Of a stretch of DNA of 64,000 nt, positions 1 through 9,292 are shown piece after piece. Location: contig NZ_AONC01000062.1 of assembly GCF_000585215.1 (NCBI RefSeq), positions 1-64,000 on the forward strand, read 5' to 3'. Both the position numbers and the translations under genes were made by a program. A model generated the notes under the pieces. The model was not told the origin of the DNA and did not search any database. It saw only the letters and a program-made list of their open reading frames with translations. The first letter of the stretch is position 1, and each line of letters begins with the position of its first letter. Source of the stretch: Imhoffiella purpurea (GTDB lineage: Bacteria; Pseudomonadota; Gammaproteobacteria; Chromatiales; Chromatiaceae).

Positions 1-1812
1 CCCCCGGAGACGGGGGCCCTGCCACTACACGGGAGCCTGCCGACGGAGGTGCAGGACCGGGCACTGCGGCCGGGAACGGCGGGCCGGCGCCGCATCATCC
101 TCGCCACGGACATCGCCGAAACCAGCGTTACGATCCAAGGAGTCAGAGTCGTGATCGACAGCGGCGTCGCCCGCAAGCCGCGCTTCGATCCGGGCTCGGG
201 GCTCGAACGGCTCGTTACCGAGCCTGTCCCCATCGCATCGGCCGATCAGCGCGCCGGACGGGCCGGGCGCGTCGGTCCGGGCGTCTGCTATCGGCTCTGG
301 ACCCGTGCTCAGGAACACGGCAGGGCCGCGCATCGCACCCCGGAGATCCTGCAGTCCGATCTCACACCCTTGGTGCTCGAACTGGCCCTCTGGGGCGTCA
401 GGGACCCCAGCGAACTGCAATGGCTCGACCCGCCTCCCACGCCTGCCTGGGAGCAGGCCGTCTCGCTGCTGAAGAGGCTCGGCGCATTGGACGCGCGCAA
501 CGGTCTGACCCCGCTCGGGCGCGCCATGGCGCCGCTGCCGGTGCATCCGAGACTCGCCGCCATGCTGCTCCGCGCGCCGCCCGAGTCGCGCCGAACGGCG
601 GCCGATCTCTGCGCCTTGCTGAGCGAACGGGATCCCATGCGCTTCACCCCGGGCCAGGGCCGCCCGAGCGATCTGGGCCTGCGTCTTCAAGCGCTCGGGG
701 ACCGGCGCGAGAGGAACCGAGCGTCCGACATGGATCCCAACCGACTCGCCGCCATCGAGCGCGTCTCGCAACAACTGCGGCGCATGACGGACAAGATCCG
801 GGAAGGTGGCCCCACGGCGGATGGCATCCGGTCTCCCGGCGCCCTGCTCGCACTCGCCTATCCGGATCGCATCGCGCAACGCCGAGAGGGGGCGGACGAT
901 CGCTATCTGCTGGCCTCCGGCGCCGGCGCCGTGCTACCCCGAGACGACGCCCTCGCCGTCCACCCCTATCTGGTGGTGGCCGCACTCGACGCGCGCGGGC
1001 GCGACGGACGCATCCAGCTGGCGCTCCCAGTCGAGGAATCCGATCTGCGCAGCCTCTTCGAGGACCGCATCGAGCGCCTGCGCCAGGTGTCCTGGGACGC
1101 GGATCGCGAGGCGGTCGTCTCGCGCGAGATCGAGCGCCTCGGCGCCATCGCCCTGACCGCCCGGCCACGCGCGCTCGAAGACGAAGCGGAGGTCGCCAGG
1201 CTGCTCATCGAGCATCTACGCGGCCAACTCGAACGCGCCCTCGACTGGACCCCGGCGGCTAGCCAGATCCAGGCCCGGGTCGCGCTCATGCGCAAGACCG
1301 ACACGCACGGGGACTGGCCCGACCTCTCGATGGAAGGGCTCGAGGAACGCCTGGAGGATTGGCTCGCCCCCTGGATTGCCGGCAAATCGAGATTGGAGGA
1401 GATCCAGCGCCTCGACCTGGCCGAGATCCTGCTCTCCCAGCTCAGCTGGGAACAGCGGCAACGTCTGGACCGGGAGGCGCCCAAGACACTGACCACGCCG
1501 GCCGGAAACCAGAGACCGCTCGACTATGCCGGCGGCGAGGTGCCAGTACTCGCGGTACCGCTCCAGGAGATGTTCGGCCTCCAGGACACCCCGCGACTCT
1601 GCAACGGCCGCATCCCCATCCTGCTGCACCTGCTCTCGCCGGCGCGCCGTCCCATTCAAGTCACCCAGGATCTGGCCGGTTTCTGGGCCAGGGGCTATGG
1701 GGAGGTGCGCAAGGAACTGCGCGGGCGCTATCCCAAACACCATTGGCCGGAGGACCCGACCCAGGCCCAGGCGGTGATCGGCGGGGTGCGGCGGAGACGG
1801 CCGGGCTCATGA
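1..1812 (+). CDS. hrpB: ATP-dependent RNA helicase HrpB, 3' part (5' end outside window)
   Basis: The reading frame is open from the first base, so the N-terminal Walker A and DEAH region lies outside the window. What remains begins in the second RecA-like domain. The motifs ATDIAETS and QRAGRAGR (motif VI, arginine fingers) are near the left edge, and a long HrpB-type C-terminal region follows, ending about residue 603 of the visible part. HrpB is a DEAH/DExH-box RNA helicase family. The C-terminal region after motif VI resembles HrpB rather than HrpA, which has a different and longer C-terminus. Its physiological substrate is poorly defined. It is followed by a separate gene on the same strand after a 176-bp gap. 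Confidence 0.9.
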   Translation, partial: PPETGALPLHGSLPTEVQDRALRPGTAGRRRIILATDIAETSVTIQGVRVVIDSGVARKPRFDPGSGLERLVTEPVPIASADQRAGRAGRVGPGVCYRLWTRAQEHGRAAHRTPEILQSDLTPLVLELALWGVRDPSELQWLDPPPTPAWEQAVSLLKRLGALDARNGLTPLGRAMAPLPVHPRLAAMLLRAPPESRRTAADLCALLSERDPMRFTPGQGRPSDLGLRLQALGDRRERNRASDMDPNRLAAIERVSQQLRRMTDKIREGGPTADGIRSPGALLALAYPDRIAQRREGADDRYLLASGAGAVLPRDDALAVHPYLVVAALDARGRDGRIQLALPVEESDLRSLFEDRIERLRQVSWDADREAVVSREIERLGAIALTARPRALEDEAEVARLLIEHLRGQLERALDWTPAASQIQARVALMRKTDTHGDWPDLSMEGLEERLEDWLAPWIAGKSRLEEIQRLDLAEILLSQLSWEQRQRLDREAPKTLTTPAGNQRPLDYAGGEVPVLAVPLQEMFGLQDTPRLCNGRIPILLHLLSPARRPIQVTQDLAGFWARGYGEVRKELRGRYPKHHWPEDPTQAQAVIGGVRRRRPGS

Positions 1813-1988
1813 GCCCCCGGCCGGCATCCCCTCAGGGTTCCTCGGTCGACCTCGCAGGGGCTATCATGCCGCCCGCATTTCATACGCAACGATTCCGTCA
1901 CGATAGAGATGCGTCCGGCCATCGCGCCGATCTTAAACAAGGGCGGCGGCCATGCAGCCGCTACCCATCTCGACGAGGAGATAGACAC

Positions 1989-2726
1989 ATGAAAGGCACG
2001 ACACTCGCACTCTTCTCCATGCTGGCTGCCAGCAGCGGCGCATTCGCCGCCCACGGTCATCACTGGGGCTATTCGGGCGCCGAAGGTCCCGAGCATTGGG
2101 GCGAACTAGACCAATCCTTCAGCGTCTGCCGCAACGGCAGGAACCAGTCCCCGGTGGACCTGGCCGAATTCGTCGACGCTCGGCTTCCGCCGATCGGCTT
2201 CCATTACCACCCAGGCGGCGAGATGGAGGAGAACAACGGCCACAGCATCCAGATCGACTACGCCGAGGGCAGCACCATCACGCTCAACGGTCACGACTAC
2301 GCGCTCAAGCAGTATCACTTCCACGCCCCCAGCGAGAACCATGTCGGCGGCAAGGAATTCCCCATGGAGGCCCATCTGGTCCATGTCGACGAGAGCGGCA
2401 GGATCGCCGTCGTCGCGGTCATGATCGAGGAAGGCGCGGAAAACGCCGCATTGACCCAGGCCTGGTCCGTCATGCCCGAGCAGCCGGAAACCATGGTGCA
2501 CCTCGCCCCCCTGGTCTCCGCCGAGGACCTGCTGCCCAAGAGCCACGACTACTATCGATTCACCGGCTCCCTGACCACCCCGCCCTGCACCGAGGGCGTC
2601 GCCTGGCTGGTGATGAAGGAGCCGGTCACGGCATCGGCCGAGCAGATCCACAAGTTCGCCAGCGTCATGGGACATCCCAACAACCGGCCGATCCAGGCGA
2701 CCAATCATCGGGTGATCCTCAAGTAG
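1989..2726 (+). CDS. Secreted alpha-class carbonic anhydrase
   Basis: This 245-residue protein would interconvert CO2 and bicarbonate in the periplasm. A signal peptide covers about residues 1-20, ending GAFA. The zinc ligands of alpha carbonic anhydrases are visible as H110 and H112 (YHFHAP) and H129 (EAHLVH). H85 (NNGHS) sits where the proton-shuttle His is expected, and the conserved TTPPCTEG loop is present near residue 205. The ATG at 1989 is preceded by GAGGAG at 1975-1980 with 8-nt spacing. In an autotrophic purple bacterium a periplasmic enzyme could help inorganic carbon supply, but that role is inferred. No partner genes are adjacent. Confidence 0.93.
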   Translation: MKGTTLALFSMLAASSGAFAAHGHHWGYSGAEGPEHWGELDQSFSVCRNGRNQSPVDLAEFVDARLPPIGFHYHPGGEMEENNGHSIQIDYAEGSTITLNGHDYALKQYHFHAPSENHVGGKEFPMEAHLVHVDESGRIAVVAVMIEEGAENAALTQAWSVMPEQPETMVHLAPLVSAEDLLPKSHDYYRFTGSLTTPPCTEGVAWLVMKEPVTASAEQIHKFASVMGHPNNRPIQATNHRVILK

Positions 2727-2766
2727 GCCCGCCATCGGCAGCTTGCTCGACGCGATCCCGAGGGGC

Positions 2767-3408
2767 ATGACACTTGTCCCCGACCGTGCCTCGACCACCG
2801 GCGTCATCCTCGCCGGCGGCCGGGCACGCCGCATGGACGGCCAGGACAAGGGACTGATCCGGCTCGCTGGCCGGCCGCTGATCGAATGGGCCATCGAGGC
2901 GCTGGAGCCTCAGGTCGGCGCCATCCTCATCAGCGCCAACCGCAACCTCGACCGCTATGCCTCCTATGGCCATCCGGTCGTCAGCGACCCGCTCGGCGGA
3001 TTCCAGGGACCTCTGGCCGGATGTCTCGCCGCCATGCGCGCCGCCCGCACACCTTGGATCCTCACCCTGCCCTGCGACGCGCCCCTCACCCCCAGGGACC
3101 TTCGCACCCGACTCGCCGAGACTCGTACCGCCGAACAGACGCAGATCGCGATCTGCAGCGACGGCACACGGCGCCAGCAGCTCCATGCGCTGATCTCGGT
3201 CGCGCTCGCCGACGACCTCCAGGATTTCCTGTCGCGAGGTGAGCGCAAGGCGGCCATCTGGCAGCATCGCCATCGTCCAGCCGTCGCCGATTTCGGCGAC
3301 CAGAGCGACGCCTTCGCCAACCTCAACGAACGAACCGATCTATCCCGACTCGAACGCTTACTCGCAGCCGGAAGCGGTTCTGTGGACGCCTCAAGATCCA
3401 ACACCTGA
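2767..3408 (+). CDS. mobA: Molybdenum cofactor guanylyltransferase MobA
   Basis: MobA transfers GMP from GTP to molybdopterin-Mo to make the guanine dinucleotide cofactor of enzymes such as DMSO reductase and nitrate reductase. The nucleotide-binding start GVILAGG, with RRMDGQDKG following, is at the N-terminus. DPLGGFQGPLAG and PCDAP mark the catalytic core of this NTP-transferase fold. The length of about 213 residues is near the family norm of about 200. The start is uncertain: ATG 2767 has GAGGGG very close upstream, while an in-frame TTG at 2743 has no clear ribosome site. It follows the carbonic anhydrase by 40 bp. No other molybdenum genes are nearby. Confidence 0.88.
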   Translation: MTLVPDRASTTGVILAGGRARRMDGQDKGLIRLAGRPLIEWAIEALEPQVGAILISANRNLDRYASYGHPVVSDPLGGFQGPLAGCLAAMRAARTPWILTLPCDAPLTPRDLRTRLAETRTAEQTQIAICSDGTRRQQLHALISVALADDLQDFLSRGERKAAIWQHRHRPAVADFGDQSDAFANLNERTDLSRLERLLAAGSGSVDASRSNT

Positions 3409-3413
3409 AATCA

Positions 3414-3429
3414 GCTATCCATCGATAGC
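3414..3429. other. Perfect inverted repeat between mobA and the cas promoter
   Basis: GCTATC, four bases, then GATAGC form a perfect 6-bp dyad just after the mobA stop and 28 bp before the predicted -35 box of the cas operon. It has no T tract, so it is a weak terminator candidate for mobA. It could equally be a regulator-binding site for the cas promoter. Nothing in the sequence decides between these. Confidence 0.35.
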
Positions 3430-3456
3430 CGAAAGGCGACCATCGAACTCGTTACG

Positions 3457-3485
3457 TTGACAAAACAGCTGATCGAGCCGATAGT
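3457..3485 (+). promoter_or_regulatory. Sigma-70-like promoter of the cas operon
   Basis: A consensus -35 hexamer TTGACA (3457-3462) is followed by a 17-bp spacer and the -10 hexamer GATAGT (3480-3485, 4 of 6 matches). Transcription would start about 3492, giving a leader of about 32 nt before csb1. No strong Shine-Dalgarno sequence is visible in that A/T-rich leader. This is one of the better promoter matches in the window. Confidence 0.6.
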
Positions 3486-3523
3486 CTGCATTCACAGACT
3501 TTCTGTTTTGTATGTTTTAGAAA

Positions 3524-4639
3524 ATGACTCAATTAGCCGACACCCTTCGTTCCGGCATCACCGCTGGCGATGCCGTGATTCGCATCCATGCCACCCTCGA
3601 AACCGGGGCGGGAAATGCCAAGGTTCTGCCACCGACCTATGTCGGGGGCAAACACAACATGACCGCCGCGCGAACGGATGGATCGTCGGCCTGGTGCAGC
3701 CTCGACAGTCCGGCCTCCGTCGCGAACCGCATCGAGGCCGCGATTCGCCAGGGATATCCAGATCTGGCCCCGCTGAGGGTCGAGATCGGACAGCGCACCC
3801 TCTCCACGCTCGACATGCCGCATCGCGCCTTCGATGCCATCCTCCGCGAGAGCAGATACAACGGCATCCCTTGGTCCGAAACCGAGATCTCCCGGGCGCT
3901 GAGCGCGGCGACACCGGCCAACGCCTACGCCTTGCTGCGCCACGACCCCGGCGTGCTGCTCTTCGGGGGATGGGATTCGACCAAGCTGGGCCAACCGACC
4001 AATGCGGCCAAACAGCTCAAACTGCCCGCCGCCCTGTCATGCGAGATCACCGCCACCGACGTTTTGCCGCTCAAGCGCGCGAAATCCCGCATCGACCCCC
4101 TGGGCATCGAGGGGACCGAGGCATGCCTGGTCGAACAGGCCGACGGGCTGCTGGAACCCTACGACGAAGAGATTCACGGCGAATTGCCGATACGACCCGA
4201 AAAGGACACCCAGCAGTACCCACGCCGCATCAAGCCGTCCCACGCCAATCTGGGGAACGTGGCGCCCGACCTGCTCGACAAGGGCGTGCTCGTCCGCGGC
4301 GAGATGAGGCTCGACGGCATCATCGATCTACGCCGCCTGGCACGCTATGGATTCGCCCCGGCCGATGACGTCGAGGCGCACCTGCTGCTCGCGCTCATGG
4401 GGCTCTACGGCATCGATGCCCTGCTGCGGCGCGGACTCGATCTGCGGCGCGACTGCGAACTGATCGCGACGCAGGTCGACATTTCGCTGGAGCCCTATCT
4501 CGCCGACTCCATACCGCTGGATCTGAACGGCATCGCGGAGGCTCTCTCCGATCAAATCGACATCTTGCGCGACCACATCGCCGAGCCGATTCACCTAGAG
4601 GCCAATGCCGCACTGAAAAGGCTCGAAGGACTCGACTGA
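3524..4639 (+). CDS. csb1: Type I-G (I-U) CRISPR backbone protein Csb1 (Cas7 family)
   Basis: Csb1, the GSU0053 family, is the Cas7-like RAMP protein that polymerises along crRNA to form the backbone of the type I-G Cascade complex. The 371-residue product matches the family by its N-terminal region with LPPTYVGGKH, by SSAWCSLDSPASVANRIE, and by LLFGGWDSTK near residue 148. It is the first gene of the operon. The ATG at 3524 lies about 32 nt after the predicted transcription start. Its TGA (4637-4639) overlaps the ATG of csb2, implying translational coupling. Family identity is by recognition of conserved stretches, not by a search. Confidence 0.9.
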   Translation: MTQLADTLRSGITAGDAVIRIHATLETGAGNAKVLPPTYVGGKHNMTAARTDGSSAWCSLDSPASVANRIEAAIRQGYPDLAPLRVEIGQRTLSTLDMPHRAFDAILRESRYNGIPWSETEISRALSAATPANAYALLRHDPGVLLFGGWDSTKLGQPTNAAKQLKLPAALSCEITATDVLPLKRAKSRIDPLGIEGTEACLVEQADGLLEPYDEEIHGELPIRPEKDTQQYPRRIKPSHANLGNVAPDLLDKGVLVRGEMRLDGIIDLRRLARYGFAPADDVEAHLLLALMGLYGIDALLRRGLDLRRDCELIATQVDISLEPYLADSIPLDLNGIAEALSDQIDILRDHIAEPIHLEANAALKRLEGLD

Positions 4640-5913
4640 TGCTCGGCATCCGGGCCGATTTCCTGCGCGGCGTCTATGTCGCGGCCGAGCCGACGGCGCC
4701 GACGGCTCCCGAATGGCCGCCCGCGCCGGCACGCCTCTTCGCGGCACTCGTTTCAGCGGCCTATGCCATCGGCCTGGACCCTCGGCCACTGAGCGCCCTC
4801 GAAGCCCCCCCGAGGATCCTGTTCGGCACCGCCATCGCTGCCCCCGGCGAGACGCACTATGTTCCACCGGCGTTCATCACTGCGGGGGAGCGTCCCGGCA
4901 AGGCCGTCCATCGACCACAGATGGTCGACATCGACGCGCCGGTACTCTACCTCTGGGATACGGACCTGGATCCCGCCTGGCTCATGCCCATTCTCGAGGC
5001 CGTGACCTATCTGGGCCGTGCCGAATCCACCGTACGACTGTCGCTGGCGGAGACCGTGCCGGATCTTCCCTTTCGGCTGAACCCGGATCCCTTTGGCGAC
5101 GAGCTTCTGCGCGTCCCGGGAGAGAACTGGCTCCGCACCCTGCAAGAGCAGCATGGAAGCCAGCAGCGCATCCTCGCGCCCTACATCGGCTATTCCGATC
5201 CCAGGGTCCAGATCGCCCCATCGCCCTGGGGAGACTGGTTCGTGCTCCGTCCCAAGGGCGGCGAGCTGCGCGATACCGCACGACTCGGCGCGGCCTTGCG
5301 CAAGGCCGCCATGCACCATGCTCCCGATCCCCTGCCCGCCATCCTGCACGGTCATGAGCGGACGCCTCACGCGGCCTGGCTCACGCTCCCCCATGTCGGC
5401 CATGAGCATGCCGACGGTCGCGTGCTGGGACTGGCGATGCTCCTGCCGCGCGAGGTCTCCGACGAAGAGCGGACGGCGGCCGTGTGGGCGCTGTCTCGCG
5501 TGACCCACATCCAGTTGGCCGATCGCCGCATCATGACCCATCGCCCAGCCGGACACGAACCCGAGCCGCAGGGAATCAGACGTGCCACCTGGGCCGGCCA
5601 GGGCCGCGTCTGGACAAGCGTCACCCCCATCCTGCTGGAACGCCATCCGCGCCGCGGGCAGAGCCTCGGATCCATGATCGCCGACAGCTGCGAGCGCTGG
5701 GGCTACCCGCGCCCGACCCAGGTCGAAACGACCCATCAGGGCAGGCTGCGAGGCGTTCCGCCCGCCCCTCTCTTTCGCCCGCGACTCCCCGGACGCTGGA
5801 CGCACGCCACGCTCCACTGGGACAGACCGATCCGTGGCCCCCTGCTGCTGGGGCGCGACCAGCATGTGGGACTGGGTCTCTGCCGCAGTGTCGACCGCGC
5901 GAAGGGAGGGTGA
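4639..5913 (+). CDS. csb2: Type I-G (I-U) CRISPR protein Csb2 (Cas5/Cas6-like)
   Basis: Csb2, the GSU0054 family, is regarded as a Cas5-Cas6-like subunit that would cap and possibly process the crRNA. The characteristic EWPPAPARLFAAL stretch of Csb2 is at residues 25-37. The C-terminus carries a glycine-rich loop, QHVGLGLCRS (about 408-417), resembling the RNA-contacting loop of Cas6-type RAMPs. The 424-residue length is normal for the family. It overlaps csb1 by one base and is separated from cas3 by 7 bp. No separate cas6 gene is present, so if crRNA is matured locally this is the likely nuclease. The catalytic residue cannot be assigned by eye. Confidence 0.88.
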   Translation: MLGIRADFLRGVYVAAEPTAPTAPEWPPAPARLFAALVSAAYAIGLDPRPLSALEAPPRILFGTAIAAPGETHYVPPAFITAGERPGKAVHRPQMVDIDAPVLYLWDTDLDPAWLMPILEAVTYLGRAESTVRLSLAETVPDLPFRLNPDPFGDELLRVPGENWLRTLQEQHGSQQRILAPYIGYSDPRVQIAPSPWGDWFVLRPKGGELRDTARLGAALRKAAMHHAPDPLPAILHGHERTPHAAWLTLPHVGHEHADGRVLGLAMLLPREVSDEERTAAVWALSRVTHIQLADRRIMTHRPAGHEPEPQGIRRATWAGQGRVWTSVTPILLERHPRRGQSLGSMIADSCERWGYPRPTQVETTHQGRLRGVPPAPLFRPRLPGRWTHATLHWDRPIRGPLLLGRDQHVGLGLCRSVDRAKGG

Positions 5914-5920
5914 CGCACCC

Positions 5921-8311
5921 ATGGAAACATTCAGCGACTGGTATCTGAGCCGCCATGGCCGCACGCCCTTTCCCTGGCAGGCGCGACTGGCCGAGCGCAT
6001 CGCGGCGGACCATTGGCCCGACGCCCTGACGCCTCCCACCGCGTCGGGCAAGACCGGCGTGATCGATGCTTGGCTCTGGGCCTGGCAGTGCGGACATCCC
6101 GTCCCTCGCCGCCTGGTCTACGTCATCGACCGGCGGCTGGTGGTCGACGGCGTCACCGACTACGCTCGGGATCTGGCCGCCTCTCTGCCCGAGGCCGAAC
6201 GCCCCGCCATCGTGACCCTCCGAGGCGGCATGACCATCGACGAGGATTGGGTGCTCGATCCGACGCGCCCGGCGATCGTCGTGAGCACGGTCGATCAAGC
6301 GGGATCGCGCCTGCTGTTTCGCGGCTACGGCATCCATCCGCGAAGCGCCCCCATCCATGCCGCGCTGCTCGGAAACGACGCCCTCTGGGTGCTCGACGAG
6401 GTCCATCTGGCTCAGCCCTTCCTCCAGACGCTCGAGCGCGTGGCACGCCTGCGCGGCCGGGCGCTCCCGCTCCCATGGCGAGTCCTGCCCATGTCCGCCA
6501 CCTGGAACAGCGACCAGGCGCATGGACTCGCGGACAGCGACTTCGAGCATCCACTGCTGGCGCAACGTCTCGCCCGCCCCAAGCCCGCGCGGCTCATCAA
6601 GCTCAAGGAGACCCAGGATGCGACCGCCGTCCTGATCCAGGAGGCCGTCGGACTGCGCGAGGAGGGGGCCGAGGTGGTGGCGGTCGTCTGCAATCGGGTC
6701 GCCAGGGCGCGCGCGGTCTTCGAAGGCCTTCGCGAACGAGGCGATGCGCTCCTGCTCACGGGACGCATCCGTCCGGCGGACAGAGAGATCCTGATGGAGC
6801 GGACGCGCCCGCTCATGGCGGGACGGCGCCGAGGACGCTCCCCAGTGTTCGTCGTCGCCACCCAGACCATCGAGGTCGGCGCCGATCTGGATTTCGATGG
6901 CCTGGTCACCGAGCATGCGCCAGTCTCCGCCCTGCGCCAGCGCGCGGGACGGCTCAATCGTCTCGGCGAATTGCCGAGCGCTCCCATGCGGATCGTCTAT
7001 CGTCCGGACAAGGAGGATCCCGTCTACGGCAAGCCCTTCCTCGACGCCGCCTGGAAATGGCTTGGGAAGGTCGCGACCGGGCGTGGAAAAGCCAAGTGCG
7101 TCGACTTCGGGATCCGGGCGCTGGACAGCGCGCTCGCCAGCCATCCCGCGCCGGCCGAGGACAGGGCATCGGCGCCTCTGCTGCTCGAATCGCACCTGGA
7201 TCTACTCGCCAGCAACATCCCCCTGCCGCGACTGGAGATCGCGCCCTGGCTGCGCGGCTGGGAGCGTGGGACGGCGGAGGTGTATCTCTGCTGGCGCGCG
7301 GACTGGGGCGAGGAGAGCCTGACCGCCGCCCCGCCCCGCCAGCACGAACTGCTCGCCATCCCGCTGGGGGCATTGCGTCGCTGGAGCGAGGACATCGCCG
7401 ATATCGAAGACGTCGCCCCAGACGCCTCGATGGCGCGCAATCCTCTCGAATGCCTGAGATGGACGGGAGAGCGCGCCGAACGCATCACGGCCGGCGAGGC
7501 GCGCCCCGGCGATACCCTGGTGCTGCACTCAGAGGTCGGCGGCCACGACGCCTTAGGCTGGGCGCCCCGCTCCAGGCAGCCGGTCACCGATGTCGGCGAC
7601 GACGAGCGGCGCGTGCGCCTGCACGCGGACGTGCATCCCGAACTGGCCGACGAGATCGCCGCGCTGCTGGACTCCGAGGCCCAGGTGTCCGACTGGCATC
7701 GGCTGGCCCAACAGGCGGGGCTGGAGCGACCGGGACGCGTTTTGGCCATCCCCAAGGGCCGTCTGGTCCTGTCGCGCGGGCAATGGACCTCGGACAAGGC
7801 CTACCGGGCGATCCCGCTGACGGTCCACAGCGACGCCGTGGCCGAATCCGTCGCCCGCACGGCCCAAACGCTGAAGCTCCCCCGGGAGGTGCGGGACGGT
7901 CTGCGTCAGGCTGGCCGCGACCACGATACCGGCAAGGCCGACCTGCGCTGGCAGGCGGGCGTCGGCGGCGATGGCGAGGTCCCGCTGGCCAAGGGTCCGC
8001 GCGCCGACGATCCCTGGCTGACACTGCCGCCCGGCTGGCGGCACGAGATGGAATCGGTGGCGCGACTCGATGGCCCCGCGCCGCTGACACGTTATTTGGT
8101 CGGCACTCACCACGGGTACGGCCGCCCGCTCTTCCCCATGGCGCCCGATCCGAAGCGATGGCGGCAGATGGAAGACTGGCCGGAGTTGCGCACCGGACTG
8201 CTGCGCGACTGGGGGCATTGGGGGCTGGCCTTGCTGGAGACGCTGCTGCGGCTGGCCGACTGGACCGTGAGCGACGCCGAACAGCACACCGCCCCGGAGG
8301 AGACCCCATGA
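5921..8311 (+). CDS. cas3: Type I-G (I-U) Cas3 helicase-nuclease with C-terminal HD domain
   Basis: This 796-residue protein is the DNA-degrading effector. The helicase part comes first: Walker A TASGKTG (about residue 39), DEVH box (about 159), MSATW motif III (about 191), and QRAGRLNR motif VI (about 340). The HD nuclease signature RDHDTGK lies near residue 667, followed by a further His-rich stretch (THHGYG). A helicase-then-HD order is the arrangement known for type I-G/I-U Cas3, the reverse of the usual HD-helicase order. The start is ATG 5921, preceded by GGGAGGG at 5904-5910. An upstream in-frame extension overlapping csb2 is not needed. All core motifs look intact. Confidence 0.93.
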   Translation: METFSDWYLSRHGRTPFPWQARLAERIAADHWPDALTPPTASGKTGVIDAWLWAWQCGHPVPRRLVYVIDRRLVVDGVTDYARDLAASLPEAERPAIVTLRGGMTIDEDWVLDPTRPAIVVSTVDQAGSRLLFRGYGIHPRSAPIHAALLGNDALWVLDEVHLAQPFLQTLERVARLRGRALPLPWRVLPMSATWNSDQAHGLADSDFEHPLLAQRLARPKPARLIKLKETQDATAVLIQEAVGLREEGAEVVAVVCNRVARARAVFEGLRERGDALLLTGRIRPADREILMERTRPLMAGRRRGRSPVFVVATQTIEVGADLDFDGLVTEHAPVSALRQRAGRLNRLGELPSAPMRIVYRPDKEDPVYGKPFLDAAWKWLGKVATGRGKAKCVDFGIRALDSALASHPAPAEDRASAPLLLESHLDLLASNIPLPRLEIAPWLRGWERGTAEVYLCWRADWGEESLTAAPPRQHELLAIPLGALRRWSEDIADIEDVAPDASMARNPLECLRWTGERAERITAGEARPGDTLVLHSEVGGHDALGWAPRSRQPVTDVGDDERRVRLHADVHPELADEIAALLDSEAQVSDWHRLAQQAGLERPGRVLAIPKGRLVLSRGQWTSDKAYRAIPLTVHSDAVAESVARTAQTLKLPREVRDGLRQAGRDHDTGKADLRWQAGVGGDGEVPLAKGPRADDPWLTLPPGWRHEMESVARLDGPAPLTRYLVGTHHGYGRPLFPMAPDPKRWRQMEDWPELRTGLLRDWGHWGLALLETLLRLADWTVSDAEQHTAPEETP

Positions 8312-9165
8312 AGCTGACCGCCCTGCGCCCGGAGAATCCCCTGGCCATGATGGCGGCCTATGGGACACTGCGTCTGCTGCCGGGCGCCCGGCTGCGTTGG
8401 GCCGATGTCCATCCCGAACTGCAGTGGGACGATGGCGATCCGCTGGATGCGCTGACCGAGCGGGTTCGCGAGCGCCGAGACGCGCCCGAGCTCAATCTGC
8501 TCGACGACCCGAGATCCAAATACATCGGAGGGATCGATGGGTACCGCCAACTCGCTGGACAGATTCCGCACCCCTGGCTCAGCGCCTATGCCTGCGAAAC
8601 CGCCTCGGGCATCAAGGGCAGCGGATTGATCGCCCAGGGAGGCAGCCATAAGTTCGTCGCCGCCGCGCGAGCCGTGGTGCAGGCACTGGTGGATTGCGGC
8701 GATGTCCATGATCGCGTCCGGGAGGCGCTCATCGGTCCCTGGCGCTACCTCGATCGCGCTGGAGCGGCCCTCGGCTGGGACCCGGGGGCGCGACAGGACG
8801 CGAGCATTGCGGCATACGCGCCCCAACTGAAGGACAAGCGCGTGATTCTGGCGGCGAACTGGCTGGCCTGGGAGGCCCTGCCGCTTTGGCCAATGATCGG
8901 CGGCGCCACGCCGGGTGTCACCAGTGCCAGCCTGCAGCGCGGACGCAACAAGTGCTGGCGTTATCCGACATGCGCGGAATGGCTCGGCTGGGAGGGGCTG
9001 CGCGCCCTGGTGGTCGGACTCGATGGCCTGCCGGCCCCGGAGATCGAGGCACTGGGGATCCGCCTGTGGGAAACCGAGATCCTCGGCCGCCCCGAGGGGG
9101 GCGAATTCGGCCTGGCGCGAACCCTGAGCAACCCTCATTTCCCCGCAGGTTCGCGTAGAAGCTAA
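8308..9165 (+). CDS. Small Cas8-like/Csb3-type subunit of type I-G CRISPR (tentative)
   Basis: This 285-residue protein overlaps the cas3 stop by ATGA and is the last gene before the array. Csx17, the usual large subunit in many I-G loci, is about 700 residues, and this gene is far shorter. Its position resembles the GSU0052/Csb3-like genes found beside cas3 in other I-G loci. Conserved-looking stretches are RPENPLAMMAAYGTLRLL at the N-terminus and LAANWLAWEALPLWPM in the second half. These suggest a helical subunit that could act in PAM recognition or Cas3 recruitment, which is inference. The C-terminus ends abruptly in a basic tail, GSRRS. Exact family assignment needs a profile search. Confidence 0.62.
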   Translation: MKLTALRPENPLAMMAAYGTLRLLPGARLRWADVHPELQWDDGDPLDALTERVRERRDAPELNLLDDPRSKYIGGIDGYRQLAGQIPHPWLSAYACETASGIKGSGLIAQGGSHKFVAAARAVVQALVDCGDVHDRVREALIGPWRYLDRAGAALGWDPGARQDASIAAYAPQLKDKRVILAANWLAWEALPLWPMIGGATPGVTSASLQRGRNKCWRYPTCAEWLGWEGLRALVVGLDGLPAPEIEALGIRLWETEILGRPEGGEFGLARTLSNPHFPAGSRRS

Positions 9166-9292
9166 GCGATTGAATTACATGACATGGATATGGAACAAGG
9201 ACACGGAAATCCGCCGAAGACGTGCCTGGAGATTCAGGTTCGCGCAAACTCAACCCTGGAATATGGAAGGACAAGGGTTTACACCGATAGAG
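9166..9292 (+). other. Candidate CRISPR leader region
   Basis: These 127 bp lie between the last cas gene and the first repeat. They are less GC-rich than the neighbouring genes and contain no convincing reading frame. The most complete repeat and the predicted 3' crRNA tag orientation place the leader on this side. No promoter with good hexamers was found here, so the array may be read through from the cas operon. Confidence 0.4.

Noticed and set aside
6013-9165. A 1050-codon frame overlapping cas3 in another frame and joining the next cas gene
   Set aside because: The part over cas3 is Arg/Ala/Pro-rich shadow sequence. Only the last 285 codons, starting at ATG 8308, encode a plausible protein.
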